Below, piece by piece: positions 39,310-49,926 of a stretch of 64,000 nucleotides of DNA. Each line of letters begins with the position of its first letter. The stretch's first letter is position 1. The notes beneath the pieces are model-generated. The model ran no database searches, was not told the DNA's origin, and saw only the letters and a program-made list of their open reading frames with translations. The stretch is from the NCBI RefSeq assembly GCF_020524885.1, contig NZ_JAIVKJ010000001.1:1550001-1614000 (forward strand), written 5' to 3'. This DNA comes from Microbulbifer elongatus (lineage in GTDB: Bacteria; Pseudomonadota; Gammaproteobacteria; Pseudomonadales; Cellvibrionaceae). The position numbers and the translations under genes are program-made.

Positions 39310-39588
39310 TCAGCGGATGCTGCCCAGCACTTCCTTGACGAACTTGAAGTACACCGTGTACACCTCGGGTTCTTTACCTTCTGCTTCAACTACAAAAAAC
39401 GGTGCGCGCTGTACGTTCAGGCGCTGCGCCAGTTGCATGCCTGCACTTTCCGGATCCCGTTCATCGGCAATCAGGGTTTCATCGAGAAATTTCTCCTGAT
39501 CGTTTTCTTTCAGCTTCTGCTCAACATCATTGCACTTGGCGCACAGGGATCCATCCGCAAGTACTTTTTTGACCAGGGTAATTCGCAT
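39310..39588 (-). CDS. Small thioredoxin-fold-like CxxC protein next to cysB
   Basis: The 92-residue protein carries CAKC (Cys16-Cys19) after a short beta-strand (MRITLVKKVLADGSL), an arrangement like a glutaredoxin/thioredoxin active site. A later APFFVV segment would provide the cis-Pro. Homologues sit between cysB and cysH in Pseudomonas (the PA1755 type), of unknown function. Here cysH is absent between it and pabB. A redox role linked to sulfur metabolism is inference from neighbours only. Confidence 0.75.
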   Translation of the reverse strand: MRITLVKKVLADGSLCAKCNDVEQKLKENDQEKFLDETLIADERDPESAGMQLAQRLNVQRAPFFVVEAEGKEPEVYTVYFKFVKEVLGSIR

Positions 39589-39770
39589 CTCACACTGCCT
39601 TATGTTTCACAACGGACGCCTCTGGCGCATCTGTCGTCGGAATTCTGAATGGCGCGAAATCTAGCAGACTGGGGTGCGCGGGGGAAATACGATTGCGCGA
39701 TAGGTTTATAACCCGAATTTTCGACAGCGAGCAGGGTTTTTGCCTGTGCAGCCCTGGGGCTCCAGAAGCC

Positions 39771-41135
39771 TCAGGAGAAGCGGTGTTCCAGGGTTTCCAG
39801 CAACACGCGTACCTTGTCGAGGCACTCACGATGCTCCGCTGCGGGATCTGAGTCCGCCACAATACCGCCGCCGGCGGCACAGGAGATCTGCCCGTTGCTC
39901 GCGGTGAGTGTGCGGATGGCAATATTTGAATCGGCCCGGCCGCAACTGCTGATATACCCGATGCTCCCGCAATAGACTCCGCGGGGGCTGCGCTCCAGCT
40001 CGCGAATGATCTGCATTGCACGTCGCTTGGGGGCGCCGGTAATGGAGCCACCGGGGAAGGTCGCTTCGAGCACTTCCGCAAAACCCTGGCCATCCGGTAT
40101 CTGGCCGGTGATGGTGCTTACCAGGTGATGCACATTGGCGAAGCTCTGGAGTTCAAACAGGTTGGGTACCCGTACACTACCACGCTGACAGATTTTGCCG
40201 AAGTCATTGCGCAGAAGATCCACAATCATCAGGTTTTCCGCACGATCTTTGCGGCTCGCTGCAAGGCCTGCTGCCAGATCGGAATCGCGGGCGGGGTCGG
40301 CACTGCGCGGAGCGGTGCCCTTGATTGGTTCTGTCTGCAGGAAGTTGCCGTCGGCGAGAATAAAACGCTCGGGCGAGAGACTGAGAATATCGCCCTGGGG
40401 CAATGACAAAAATGCCGAGAAGGGACCCGCAGCCACTTCACGCAGTGCGAGGTAGGCGGTTAGCGGAGAACCGCTGTATTCCGCGAAAAAACGCTGGGTG
40501 AAGTTCGCCTGGTAAATATCACCGGCGCCGATATATTCGAGAATCCGCAGGATCTGGGCCCGATATTCATCCTCTGTAAACTCGTGACGGAAACTGGCGC
40601 TCAGGTGAAATGCATCCGTATTCGGGGTGCTATCCCAATCCAGTGTCGTAAAGCGGGACTTCAGATCGCGCTTTTGTATCTCGGTGCAGGCGGGATGAAA
40701 GATCAGATGTGAAGCCTGCAGCTGGTGGTCAATGATCAGGGCCCAGGTATACAGCCCGAACTGTCCCGCGGGCAGGGGTGTTTCGCGGTTGTCTGCAGCA
40801 AGGTAGTTGCCGTAAGTGCCAAGTTCATAGCCGGCATAACCGATAGCGCCGCCACAGAAGGGCAGTTGCTGATCTACCTCTTGCGGGGCGAGCTCGCACA
40901 GAAGGTCATCCAGGGCTTCAAAAGGGGCCCGCTCTTCAGCGGAGAGTACGAGGCTATTCACCGGGTCGGCGCTGAGGATGTCAAAGCGACCGCCATGGGC
41001 CGCAGGCTGCCCGGAATCCAGCCAGACCGGGCTCGGCAAATCAGCCATTGCCGCAAAGGCAGCACCGCTGTTGCGGGAATAGGGCAGAGATACTATTTGC
41101 AAAACTTCAACCAAACTTCGGCGCGGGATCTCCAC
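39771..41135 (-). CDS. pabB: Aminodeoxychorismate synthase component I
   Basis: PabB adds ammonia to chorismate on the way to 4-aminobenzoate and folate; PabC (16044-16955) completes it. The 454-residue protein has the N-terminal anthranilate synthase-like half and the chorismate-binding half with the motifs KDRAENLMIVDLLRND, GSVRVPNL and FPGGSITGAPKRRAM. The final part YCGSIGYISSCGRADSNIAIRT also matches. The start is a GTG at 41135. It is followed by a long gap before the divergent cysB side and preceded by ppsR. Confidence 0.92.
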   Translation of the reverse strand: MEIPRRSLVEVLQIVSLPYSRNSGAAFAAMADLPSPVWLDSGQPAAHGGRFDILSADPVNSLVLSAEERAPFEALDDLLCELAPQEVDQQLPFCGGAIGYAGYELGTYGNYLAADNRETPLPAGQFGLYTWALIIDHQLQASHLIFHPACTEIQKRDLKSRFTTLDWDSTPNTDAFHLSASFRHEFTEDEYRAQILRILEYIGAGDIYQANFTQRFFAEYSGSPLTAYLALREVAAGPFSAFLSLPQGDILSLSPERFILADGNFLQTEPIKGTAPRSADPARDSDLAAGLAASRKDRAENLMIVDLLRNDFGKICQRGSVRVPNLFELQSFANVHHLVSTITGQIPDGQGFAEVLEATFPGGSITGAPKRRAMQIIRELERSPRGVYCGSIGYISSCGRADSNIAIRTLTASNGQISCAAGGGIVADSDPAAEHRECLDKVRVLLETLEHRFS

Positions 41136-41274
41136 GCCGGTTCCATTCGGGCCGCTGGTAACACCGCAGCGCTAAGCGCCCGGGACGGGGTAACAGGCCA
41201 GTATTGGCCTCGCTCCTGGGCGGCGCTACTTTACTTGATAATTCGCGCCTAGATAACAAGTGCCTTTAGAAAAT

Positions 41275-42138
41275 CTAGCTGATTCTACGCTCGATCCCCG
41301 CCTGGGACATCAAACGGGTGGCGAGCTCTTCCACCGAAAGCTCGGTGGCGTCGAGAAAGGGGATCTGTGCGCGCCGCAGCATCTGCTCTACTTGGCGCAC
41401 CTCAAATTCACACTGTTCCGGTGAGGCGTAGCGGCTGTTGGCACGGCGCTCCTGGCGAATGCTCATCAGACGGCGCGGGTCGATAGTGAGCCCGAATAGC
41501 TTGTGTTGAAAGGGGCGCAAAATTTTGGGTAGCGAGGTCGAATCCATGTCTTCCTCGGTAATGGGGTAGTTCGCTGCGCGCAATCCAAACTGCAGTGCCA
41601 GATAAAGGCACGTGGGGGTTTTGCCTGAGCGTGAAACGCCCACAAGAATGATGTCGGCACTTTCAAATTCGCGTGTTCGGCGGCCGTCATCGTTATCCAT
41701 CGCAAAATGTACTGCATCGATACGCGCTGTGTAGCGTCGGTTGTCGGCGATCCCGTGGGAAACACCAACCGTACGTGCGGGGTCTGTACCGAACAGGTTG
41801 GCCAGTGGCGCAAGATAGCTTTCAAACACATCCAACATCAGTGCAGAACTTTGGTGCAATTGCTTGCGTATCTGGTCGGATACGATGCTGGTGATAATGA
41901 TCGGCTGCAGCCCGGATTCTTCTGCCGCACGCTCAATGCGTTGCAACACCTGGTTTACCCGCGCATCTGAGTCTACGTAGGGAAGGGTGACCTGCTCTAC
42001 CTGCTGATCGCGAAACTGAGCCAGCAGACTGTGGCCGATCCCTTCCACAGTGAGGCCCGTACCATCGGAAATAAAAAATGCCGTGCGTTTTTTGACGCCA
42101 GCCGGGCTCGGCGTAGCGGAAGAAGGCTGCTCATTCAT
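41275..42138 (-). CDS. ppsR: PEP synthetase regulatory protein (bifunctional kinase/pyrophosphorylase)
   Basis: PpsR inactivates PEP synthase by ADP-dependent phosphorylation of a threonine near its catalytic histidine and reverses this by phosphorolysis. The 287-residue DUF299 protein has the N-terminal FFISDGTGLT motif and the P-loop GVSRSGKTP (167-175). The start is the ATG at 42138; longer frames to 42291 extend into the ppsA promoter region. It is divergent from its target ppsA, the usual arrangement. Confidence 0.94.
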   Translation of the reverse strand: MNEQPSSATPSPAGVKKRTAFFISDGTGLTVEGIGHSLLAQFRDQQVEQVTLPYVDSDARVNQVLQRIERAAEESGLQPIIITSIVSDQIRKQLHQSSALMLDVFESYLAPLANLFGTDPARTVGVSHGIADNRRYTARIDAVHFAMDNDDGRRTREFESADIILVGVSRSGKTPTCLYLALQFGLRAANYPITEEDMDSTSLPKILRPFQHKLFGLTIDPRRLMSIRQERRANSRYASPEQCEFEVRQVEQMLRRAQIPFLDATELSVEELATRLMSQAGIERRIS

Positions 42139-42363
42139 GGAATATCTCTCATTTTTCGACGGCATGGTATCGCAAACACCCCGGCTCCCGTAATGGTGTG
42201 GGTGCATTTGCTTAACGGCCATGCGGCTTTCCGCTCTCCAGCGGTAGTTTTGTAGAAAAATTACAACACAAATGGTGCATTTTCGCTGCATTTTGCGGGG
42301 TATTATTTACAAAACCCTTCCTTATAATCTGCCGCCAGAAATGCTGTTTCAGAGGGCAATCCA

Positions 42364-44727
42364 TTGACCACGTACACTATCGAATTCGCAAAGCTGGGCA
42401 TGGCAGACGTCGACAAAGTTGGCGGCAAAAATGCGTCTTTGGGAGAGATGATCTCCTCGCTGTCTGGCGCTGGTGTCAGTGTCCCCGGTGGTTTTGCCAC
42501 TACTGCTGACGCTTTCCGTGAATTCCTTGCCGGGGCGGATCTGGATACGCGCATCGCGGATCGCCTGAAAGGTCTGGACGTTGAAGATGTCACCGCGTTG
42601 GCCGCAGCCGGTGAGGAGATTCGCCAGTGGCTACTGGACACACCTTTCCCGAGTAAGCTCGAGGCGGAAATTCGTGCAGGTTACGATGCGCTTGGCGGCG
42701 GTGAAACCGCCGTTGCCGTCCGTTCTTCGGCGACCGCAGAGGACCTTCCCGACGCATCCTTTGCCGGCCAGCAAGAGACGTTTCTAAACATTCGCGGTAT
42801 CGAAACCGTACTGCAAGCGGTGAAAGAGGTGTTTGCGTCGCTCTACAACGACCGCGCTATCGCTTACCGGGTCCATACCGGGTACGCCGACGTGGGCGTG
42901 GCCCTGTCCGCGGGTATCCAGCATATGGTGCGTAGTGAGACGGGAGCCTCTGGTGTCATGTTCACCCTGGATACCGAAAGTGGTTTCCGCGATGTGGTAT
43001 TCGTGACCGCAGCCTATGGTCTCGGTGAGACCGTGGTTCAGGGGGCCGTGAACCCCGACGAATTCTACCTCTACAAGCCGGCCCTGGAAGCCGGTCGTCC
43101 GGCTATCCTGCGCCGCAACCGTGGCAGTAAAGCGATCAAGATGGTGTACGACCAGGGTGGCGAATGTGGCCGTTCGGTCAAAACTGTCCAGGTGCCCGAG
43201 CAAGATCGTCTGCGTTTCGCGTTGACCGACGAGGAACTCACCGAGCTCGCTAACCAGGCCCGCAAGATCGAGGCGCACTACCAGCGTCCAATGGATATCG
43301 AGTGGGCCAAAGACGGCGATAGCGGCAAGCTGTTCATTGTGCAGGCGCGCCCCGAAACTGTCCGTTCCCGGGACACCGGAACCAGCATCGAACGCTACAA
43401 ACTGCACGAACGCGGTGACATTCTCTGCGAGGGCCGCGCCATTGGCCAACGCATTGGTGCCGGCAAAGTGCGCGTACTGGATAGCGTGGAAGACATGGCG
43501 AAGATGCAGGACGGAGAAGTCCTGGTTACCGACATGACCGACCCGGACTGGGAGCCGGTACTCAAGAAAGCCAGTGCGATCGTGACCAATCGCGGTGGCC
43601 GCACCTGTCACGCAGCCATCATTGCCCGTGAGCTGGGTATTCCTGCAGTGGTTGGTTGTGGCGATGCTACCGATAAGCTGTCTACCGGCACCCCCGTCAC
43701 CGTGAGCTGCGCGGAAGGGGATACCGGATTTGTGATGGCTGGTGAGCTGGATTTCGAGCGCTCGTTGACTGAAGTCCAGGACATGCCGGAGCTGCCGTTC
43801 AAAATTATGTTGAACGTCGGTAACCCGGACCGCGCCTTCGCATTCAGTAATTTGCCCAACCAGGGCGTCGGACTGGCGCGACTGGAGTTTATCCTCAATC
43901 GCATGATCGGGATTCACCCCAAGGCATTGCTGGAGCTGGATAGCTTGCCACTGGACCTACAGCAGAATATCCGTAACCGTATCGGCGGATACGCGTCTCC
44001 GGAAGACTTTATTGTCGAGAAGCTGGTAGAGGGCATTGCTACCCTGGCCGCCGCTTTTGCGCCAAACCGCGCAATCGTTCGCTTGTCCGACTTCAAGTCC
44101 AATGAATACGCGCACCTGGTGGGCGGGCAAATGTATGAGCCCAGCGAAGAGAACCCGATGCTCGGATTCCGCGGCGCCGCGCGCTACCGCTCCAAGGACT
44201 TCCGTCAGTGTTTCGCTCTTGAGTGTAAAGCGTTGAAGAAAGTACGAGATGAAATGGGGCTCACCAATGTCGAGATTATGGTTCCGTTCGTGCGGACTCC
44301 CGACGAAGCGCGTCAGGTCGTCGAACTGCTGGAACAAAATGGGCTCAAGCGTGGTGAGAACGGCCTTAAGCTCATCATGATGTGTGAATTGCCGTCCAAC
44401 GCGTTACTTGCGGAAGACTTCCTGCAGTACTTTGATGGTTTTTCCATCGGTTCCAATGACTTGACCCAGCTGACCCTTGGCCTCGACCGTGATTCCGGAT
44501 TGGTTGCGGAGTTGTTCGATGAGCGTGATCCGGCGGTGAAAATGCTGCTATCCCGCGCTATTCAGGCGTGCAAGAAGGCAGGTAAATATGTCGGTATCTG
44601 TGGCCAGGGCCCGTCTGACCACAAGGATTTCGCGCAGTGGTTGATGGACGAGGGCATCGACAGTGTTTCACTAAATCCCGACACCGCCGTGGATACCTGG
44701 CTATACCTTGCCAATCAGAAAGTATAA
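42364..44727 (+). CDS. ppsA: Phosphoenolpyruvate synthase
   Basis: PpsA makes PEP from pyruvate, ATP and water for gluconeogenesis. The 787-residue protein has the N-terminal ATP-grasp domain ([33 protein letters not shown]). The central phosphohistidine domain has His416 in [15 protein letters not shown]; Thr414 is the site that PpsR would modify. The C-terminal PEP-binding barrel ends with CGQGPSDH. The start is a TTG at 42364, eight bases after AGAGGG; no ATG gives the conserved N-terminus. It is closed by a strong terminator. Confidence 0.97.
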   Translation: MTTYTIEFAKLGMADVDKVGGKNASLGEMISSLSGAGVSVPGGFATTADAFREFLAGADLDTRIADRLKGLDVEDVTALAAAGEEIRQWLLDTPFPSKLEAEIRAGYDALGGGETAVAVRSSATAEDLPDASFAGQQETFLNIRGIETVLQAVKEVFASLYNDRAIAYRVHTGYADVGVALSAGIQHMVRSETGASGVMFTLDTESGFRDVVFVTAAYGLGETVVQGAVNPDEFYLYKPALEAGRPAILRRNRGSKAIKMVYDQGGECGRSVKTVQVPEQDRLRFALTDEELTELANQARKIEAHYQRPMDIEWAKDGDSGKLFIVQARPETVRSRDTGTSIERYKLHERGDILCEGRAIGQRIGAGKVRVLDSVEDMAKMQDGEVLVTDMTDPDWEPVLKKASAIVTNRGGRTCHAAIIARELGIPAVVGCGDATDKLSTGTPVTVSCAEGDTGFVMAGELDFERSLTEVQDMPELPFKIMLNVGNPDRAFAFSNLPNQGVGLARLEFILNRMIGIHPKALLELDSLPLDLQQNIRNRIGGYASPEDFIVEKLVEGIATLAAAFAPNRAIVRLSDFKSNEYAHLVGGQMYEPSEENPMLGFRGAARYRSKDFRQCFALECKALKKVRDEMGLTNVEIMVPFVRTPDEARQVVELLEQNGLKRGENGLKLIMMCELPSNALLAEDFLQYFDGFSIGSNDLTQLTLGLDRDSGLVAELFDERDPAVKMLLSRAIQACKKAGKYVGICGQGPSDHKDFAQWLMDEGIDSVSLNPDTAVDTWLYLANQKV

Positions 44728-45205
44728 CCGCCGAAGATATGCGGAATAGCGGATGACGAGAGCCCAAGCCAAAATCCTCTGGGGCGGCAATATGTAACGG
44801 AACTCCCAATTCCAGTAATTTTGTAGCCAGTGAAGGCTTGACTCCGAAAAAAGCGACCATTTAGGTCGCTTTTTTTGTGCCTGTAGCAGAAACAAAGTTC
44901 TATGTGACGGTTAAATGGTGCGAAGCCGTTGCCGGCGGCTAACAAGCCACAACCTTGTGGCTTCCAAGGCAGGACATTATGTCGATTGCCAAATTCCATA
45001 AAACAATGACCTCCCCATATAAATCAATCTAAGCAGGAAACGGCCCCGGAATAGAATCGAAGAAGCTCCCCACATATGGATCGATATCGGGGTTGCAGCC
45101 GAAACACTTCGGTAAGCCGTGTTCTCAAAAGCTTCCCTATGGGTTTCTGAAAATTCGGTTTTGAAAGAACGGATCTTCGATTGAAGTAGAAATTGAGGTG
45201 CCGCC
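44728..45205. other. Intergenic region ppsA / L,D-transpeptidase gene
   Basis: These 478 bp hold the ppsA terminator (44849-44878) and a perfect 9-bp hairpin AAGCCACAA/TTGTGGCTT (44944-44963). Near 45157 they contain a 10-mer AATTCGGTTT that also occurs in the puu/receptor element. I see no gene. Confidence 0.45.
44849..44878 (+). terminator. Terminator of ppsA
   Basis: The stem AAAGCGACC/GGTCGCTTT with a 5-nt loop is followed by a T-run, 120 bp after the ppsA stop. Confidence 0.88.
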
Positions 45206-45892
45206 ATGCAGAGAAGTCACTCAAACTCACGAGAAAACCACTTACCAAACTCGATATATCTCCTCACCCGGCAAGTAAGCGCAGGGGCGACGAGAAATTC
45301 AGCCGCTGGAACCGCTGATCTGGGGCGCACGCAGAACGTCAGAAACCTGATGGCCGCCTTGATGCTGTTTGTAGGGGCGCTTGTAGGTAGCCTTTGGCCA
45401 ACCCTGACGGAGGCGAACACTGGCGCTAACTGGTTTGACGATCAGGCGGCGATGAGTTCGTCGGGCTCTCCTTCCATACGGATTAATCTTTCAGAGCAGA
45501 AAGCGTACTTCTACAAGGGCGGACGGCTTGTGGGTGTATCCTTTGTCTCATCTGGCAAGCAGGGCTTTCGCACAGGCGCGGGTAATTTCCGCGTGCTCGC
45601 AAAACGTCCGAATCACCGGTCCAGTATTTATGGTAGCTATGTCGATCGGAATACCGGCCGGGTAGTGAAAGCGGATGTAGACACGCGTAAACATCGCCGT
45701 CCTCCGGGCACTTACTATCGCGGTGCGAAGATGAACCATTACATCCGCTTCAACGGTGGTATTGGTCTTCACGCTTCAGGCCATGTCCCTCGCTATCCTG
45801 CCTCTCACGGTTGTGTCCGTATGCCGCCGCACATGGCACGCAAGTTCTATCAGTATTCACGTGTTGGCATGCCCGTAACCGTGTCATATTGA
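45206..45892 (+). CDS. L,D-transpeptidase (YkuD domain), probable periplasmic
   Basis: The YkuD-type catalytic motif is clear: His189 and the SHGCVRMP segment with catalytic Cys203 and Arg205. L,D-transpeptidases make 3-3 crosslinks or attach proteins to peptidoglycan. A hydrophobic segment at residues 48-67 (LMAALMLFVGALVGSLWPT) probably is the signal anchor. If so, the true start may be the ATG at 45350 (180 residues) and the preceding 48 polar residues would not be translated. The C-terminal domain is of minimal size. Single gene, not in an operon. Confidence 0.85.
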   Translation: MQRSHSNSRENHLPNSIYLLTRQVSAGATRNSAAGTADLGRTQNVRNLMAALMLFVGALVGSLWPTLTEANTGANWFDDQAAMSSSGSPSIRINLSEQKAYFYKGGRLVGVSFVSSGKQGFRTGAGNFRVLAKRPNHRSSIYGSYVDRNTGRVVKADVDTRKHRRPPGTYYRGAKMNHYIRFNGGIGLHASGHVPRYPASHGCVRMPPHMARKFYQYSRVGMPVTVSY

Positions 45893-46027
45893 GGGATAGA
45901 CACGCTGAGAGCAGGTTAAAAATGTATTGGATTGCTCAATTGCAGTAGAGAAGTAAGAAGCAGGTTTGGCGAGCCGCTTGTCCCAGTTTGCCTCGCTTTT
46001 TCTCAGCTTGAATAGGGGCAAGCCATT

Positions 46028-46066
46028 TACCGGGTACTATCCACTGGGGTAATGCCCGGTATTTTT
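46028..46066 (+). terminator. Terminator after L,D-transpeptidase gene
   Basis: TACCGGGTA and TGCCCGGTA pair (one G-T wobble) around a 20-nt loop, followed by TTTTT. Confidence 0.7.
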
Positions 46067-46162
46067 ATATTTGCGCTGATGTAGTGAATTCTTGCGGTTA
46101 TCATGCAATCGACTGGATAGTAAATCCCCCGCTTATACCCTGCTTATACATAGGAGTGCTCC

Positions 46163-46651
46163 ATGAATGCAGCCGTTATCTCTACCCCCGACTTGTGCGA
46201 TGAGTATCCAGAACTGGTAAGCGTGGTTGAACCCATGTTTGTCAATTACGGCGGTCGCGAACAGTTTGGTGGCGAGATAGTGACTATCAAATGCTTTGAA
46301 GACAACTCACTGGTGCGGGAACTTGTGGCGGAACCTGGCACAGGAAAAGTCTTGGTTGTGGATGCCGGGGGCTCCATGCGCAGGGCTTGCCTGGGCGATA
46401 TGTTGGCAGAAAAAGCCGTGGCAAATGGGTGGGAGGGCATCCTTATGTATGGGTGCATTCGCGATGTGGACGCAATTTCTGAACTACAGTTAGGAGTACA
46501 GGCGCTGGGAAGCCACCCTATGAAAACCGACAAAAAGGGCATAGGGGAACGCGATATTGCGGTGACTTTCGGCGGCGTCACCTTTAAACCTGGAGAGTAT
46601 TTGTACGCCGATAATAACGGTGTGATAGTTTCTCCCCAATCGCTTATGTAA
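46163..46651 (+). CDS. rraA: Regulator of RNase E activity A
   Basis: RraA binds RNase E and inhibits it, changing the degradosome and mRNA turnover. The 162-residue protein matches the family throughout: [42 protein letters not shown] and [16 protein letters not shown]. The RNase E gene is in the same window, about 40 kb away. A DMT transporter gene starts 2 bp after its stop, so they are probably co-transcribed. Confidence 0.95.
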   Translation: MNAAVISTPDLCDEYPELVSVVEPMFVNYGGREQFGGEIVTIKCFEDNSLVRELVAEPGTGKVLVVDAGGSMRRACLGDMLAEKAVANGWEGILMYGCIRDVDAISELQLGVQALGSHPMKTDKKGIGERDIAVTFGGVTFKPGEYLYADNNGVIVSPQSLM

Positions 46652-46652
46652 A

Positions 46653-47495
46653 TTGGTAATATCGGAATCCATTCTTTTCGCGCTGGTTTTGCTGTCTGCA
46701 CTTGCGCACGCCGTATGGAACGCGGTGGTCAAACACAGTACAGAAGGCTTCCTGCAGCTGGCAATGATCCGCAGCGTCGGCCTGCTGGTAGGGGCCGCAC
46801 TCGCCACGCAACTTCCTCTCCCCGGTAAAAACGCACTGGCGTTCCTGATTGGCGGAGCCTTCTTCCAGTACCTCTACTTTTTTCTACTGTCCCAGTCCTA
46901 CCGGGCCCTGGACTATGGCACTGCATACCCGGTTGCGCGTGGCGTAACGCCACTGATGGTCGCTACCGCAGCACTGTTGTTTCTGGATGAATCGCTCGCG
47001 CCTCTGCAGATTACTGGCATATTACTGGTCACCTGCGGGATTTTCGCACTGATCATGAAGGAACTTCGGGTGAGTGGGCCGGGAATCCTCTATTCGTTGG
47101 GCACTGGAATTGCCATCACCGGATACACAATTATTGGTGCCGCTGGTGTGCGCAGCGTTGCCAACCCCCTCAGTTATGTTGCCTGGCTGGAAATCCTCTC
47201 CGGTGGTGGCGTAATACTTGCCGTACTTTTCACCAGGCCACTGAAAGGCCTCGCGTTTGCCCGTGCCAATTTTGTGCGCAGCTCCTTGTCTGGCGTGCTG
47301 GCTACTGGGGGATTTGGCATTGCGCTTTGGGCCACGTCCATGATGCCGGTTGCCGCGGTTGCTGCAACCCGGGAGGTGAGCATTCTGTTTGCTTCCGTCA
47401 TATCCGTATTTCTACTCAACGAGCGGTTTTCGCCACGGCGGATTTTTGCCTCATTGATAATTTTCTGTGGCATTGGCACTCTGGCATTCGCCTGA
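46653..47495 (+). CDS. EamA/DMT superfamily transporter
   Basis: A 280-residue protein with about ten membrane segments in two repeated halves, the drug/metabolite transporter layout. Characteristic stretches include ALAHAVWNAVVKHS at the N-terminus and YRALDYGTAYPVARG in the first half. The start is a TTG at 46653, directly after the rraA stop; no ATG is near. Substrate unknown. Translational coupling to rraA is likely. Confidence 0.8.
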   Translation: MVISESILFALVLLSALAHAVWNAVVKHSTEGFLQLAMIRSVGLLVGAALATQLPLPGKNALAFLIGGAFFQYLYFFLLSQSYRALDYGTAYPVARGVTPLMVATAALLFLDESLAPLQITGILLVTCGIFALIMKELRVSGPGILYSLGTGIAITGYTIIGAAGVRSVANPLSYVAWLEILSGGGVILAVLFTRPLKGLAFARANFVRSSLSGVLATGGFGIALWATSMMPVAAVAATREVSILFASVISVFLLNERFSPRRIFASLIIFCGIGTLAFA

Positions 47496-47611
47496 CCACA
47501 TAAATGGGCTGCTGTTGCCTATAGTTGCTGGCAAACCTCTCTTTTGATGGGTCAGTCTTGATCTCCAGTTCGAAACCAGTTTCAGCATTCAATTTCACAC
47601 AAGGATAAGTA

Positions 47612-49864
47612 ATGAGTAGCTTGCGCCAGAAGTGGATTACCACGCCTCTTTTGAAGTGGATCAAAAAAGTTCTGCCGCCAATCTCCGATACCGAGCGGGA
47701 AGCGATGGAGGCGGGCGAAGTTTGGTGGGATGCGCAACTGCTATCGGGGAAGCCTGACTGGGATCAGTTGTTGAGCATGGGGCCGCCCGAGTTGACGGAA
47801 GCCGAGCAGGCATTTATCGACGGCCCGGTGGAAGAGCTCTGCCGGATGGTGGATGACTGGAAAATTTCCTATGAAGATCACGATGTATCGCCTGAAATCT
47901 GGGAATTTCTGAAGAAAAACCGCTTCTTCGGCATCATCATTCCGGAAGAGTTTGGCGGGCTTGGGTTCTCTCCAACAGCTCACGCACAGATTGTCACCAA
48001 AATTTCCACCCGCAGTACCAGTGTCGGGGTTACCGTTATGGTCCCCAACTCCCTTGGGCCCGGCGAACTGCTGATGGCCCATGGTACCGCTGAACAGAAA
48101 AAGCACTACCTGCCGCGGCTGGCGGATGGCCGCGATATTCCGTGTTTTGGTCTCACCAGCCCGGAGGCCGGGTCCGATGCCGCCGCCATGGTGGACAATG
48201 GCATCGTCTGTTACCAGGACTACAAGGGCGAGAAAACCCTGGGTATGCGGGTCAATTGGCACAAACGTTATATCACCCTGGGGCCGGTGGCCACGGTGCT
48301 CGGCCTCGCGTTCAAACTCTATGACCCGGATCATATTCTCGGTGAGGAGGAAGAACTGGGTATCACCGTGGCTCTGGTTCCCACCGACACCCCCGGGGTA
48401 ACCATTGGCCAGCGTCACATACCCGCTATGCAGGCCTTTATGAATGGCCCCAACTGGGGCAAAGATGTCTTCATCCCCATGGAGTGGATCATTGGCGGCC
48501 AGGAAAATATCGGCCACGGCTGGCATATGCTGATGAGCGCTCTCGCCGCCGGCCGCGGTATTTCCCTACCTTCACTGTCTACCGGCGGTGCAAAACTGGC
48601 GGCTCGCACCACCGGTGCCTATTCACACATTCGCGAACAATTTGGAATTCCCATCGGCAAGTTTGAGGGGGTACAGCGCCGTTTGGCAGAAATCGCTTCC
48701 ATTGCCTACGTGCTGGACTCTGCGCACAAGACGACTACCCGAGCGCTGGACCAAGGGCGCAAGCCCGCTGTGGTTTCTGCCATCATGAAAGCCCATGCAA
48801 CTTTTGGTCTGCGACAGGCGATAAACGACGCTATGGATATCCACGCGGGTAAAGCGATCATTGATGGTCCGCTCAACTATCTGGGCAACGTGTATCGAGC
48901 AGTCCCCGTGGCGATTACCGTGGAAGGGGCGAATATTCTGACCCGCAGTCTGATGATCTTCGGGCAGGGCGCCATTCGTTGTCACCCCTATCTGCTGCAG
49001 GAAATGGAAGCCGCGACCAACCCGGATCAGCAGGCCGGAGTCAAAGAGCTGGACGCACTGTTACCCAAACACTTCCTGTTCCAACTTAAAACTTTTTGCC
49101 GGGCGGTCTTTCATGGATGGACCGGTGGCCTGTTCGCCAGCAGTCCCCGCGGAGTAGGGGAGGCGGCGAAGTACTACCGGCAGATGAACCGCTATTCCGC
49201 GGTGTTGACGCTGGTTACCGAGATTTCCCTGATGTCCCTTGGTGGCGAGCTGAAGCGCAAAGAACTTATCTCCGCCCGTCTTGGAGACGTACTCAGTGAG
49301 CTCTATCTGATGAGTTCAACGTTAAAACGTTTTAAAGACGACGGTAGTCCCGACGCCGACCGGCCACTACTGGAGTTCGCCATGCGAGCGGGCTTCCACA
49401 ACATTGAAGTCAGCCTGATCGAGGTGTTCCACAATTTCCCTATCCGGTTTGTTGGCCAACTGATGCATTTCCTGACCATGCCCTGGGGGCACAGCATTCG
49501 TGCCGCGTCCGATCGTCAGGCGAGAGCATGTGCCAATCTGATTATGGAGCCATCGGAAACACGTGATCGTCTCACCCAGGGTGTATTCCCAGGGAACAAA
49601 GGTGACGGAATCGATATCGTCGAGCAAGCCTTCCTCAGTGCCCACGAAACCGAAGCCATTCGCGAAAAAATGAAGAAAGGAGGGCTGCGTGCGCTTAATG
49701 AAAATGCGATTGATCAGGCCCTGGAAAAAGGGCTGATATCGAAAGAGGAAGCGCAGGCGATCAAGGTTACCTACGAGGCGGTCAACAAGGCAATACAGGT
49801 GGATCACTTCGAATCTCTCCCCAGTACTTCGCCACAGCGCGGTTCTGAAGAGACCCTGCAATAG
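47612..49864 (+). CDS. fadE: Acyl-CoA dehydrogenase, FadE type
   Basis: FadE performs the first step of fatty acid beta-oxidation, using FAD. The 750-residue protein has the N-terminal, middle and C-terminal acyl-CoA dehydrogenase domains (about 70-470; GLTSPEAGSDAAAM is the flavin-binding stretch) and the FadE-specific C-terminal extension (DUF1974). E. coli FadE is 814 residues. A good AAGGA site precedes the ATG. The next gene starts about 60 bp downstream and is probably co-transcribed; both feed acetyl-CoA. Confidence 0.93.
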   Translation: MSSLRQKWITTPLLKWIKKVLPPISDTEREAMEAGEVWWDAQLLSGKPDWDQLLSMGPPELTEAEQAFIDGPVEELCRMVDDWKISYEDHDVSPEIWEFLKKNRFFGIIIPEEFGGLGFSPTAHAQIVTKISTRSTSVGVTVMVPNSLGPGELLMAHGTAEQKKHYLPRLADGRDIPCFGLTSPEAGSDAAAMVDNGIVCYQDYKGEKTLGMRVNWHKRYITLGPVATVLGLAFKLYDPDHILGEEEELGITVALVPTDTPGVTIGQRHIPAMQAFMNGPNWGKDVFIPMEWIIGGQENIGHGWHMLMSALAAGRGISLPSLSTGGAKLAARTTGAYSHIREQFGIPIGKFEGVQRRLAEIASIAYVLDSAHKTTTRALDQGRKPAVVSAIMKAHATFGLRQAINDAMDIHAGKAIIDGPLNYLGNVYRAVPVAITVEGANILTRSLMIFGQGAIRCHPYLLQEMEAATNPDQQAGVKELDALLPKHFLFQLKTFCRAVFHGWTGGLFASSPRGVGEAAKYYRQMNRYSAVLTLVTEISLMSLGGELKRKELISARLGDVLSELYLMSSTLKRFKDDGSPDADRPLLEFAMRAGFHNIEVSLIEVFHNFPIRFVGQLMHFLTMPWGHSIRAASDRQARACANLIMEPSETRDRLTQGVFPGNKGDGIDIVEQAFLSAHETEAIREKMKKGGLRALNENAIDQALEKGLISKEEAQAIKVTYEAVNKAIQVDHFESLPSTSPQRGSEETLQ

Positions 49865-49926
49865 CGGGCCAATTGTAAAGTTGTTGGAAATTGAACGAGA
49901 CCGTTGGGCAGGCGGAGCAGGGCGCG

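Noticed and set aside
42784..43917. 377-codon minus-strand frame opposite ppsA
   Set aside because: Antisense shadow of ppsA without signature motifs.
44880..44965. Possible integron attC-like sequence (GTTAAAT ... CTAACAA) before the L,D-transpeptidase gene
   Set aside because: The R'' core does not fit the RYYYAAC consensus, there is no integrase and no cassette array.
45157..45166. 10-mer AATTCGGTTT upstream of the L,D-transpeptidase gene as part of the puu/receptor element
   Set aside because: The match is only 10 bases without the rest of the arm; expected by chance now and then in 64 kb.
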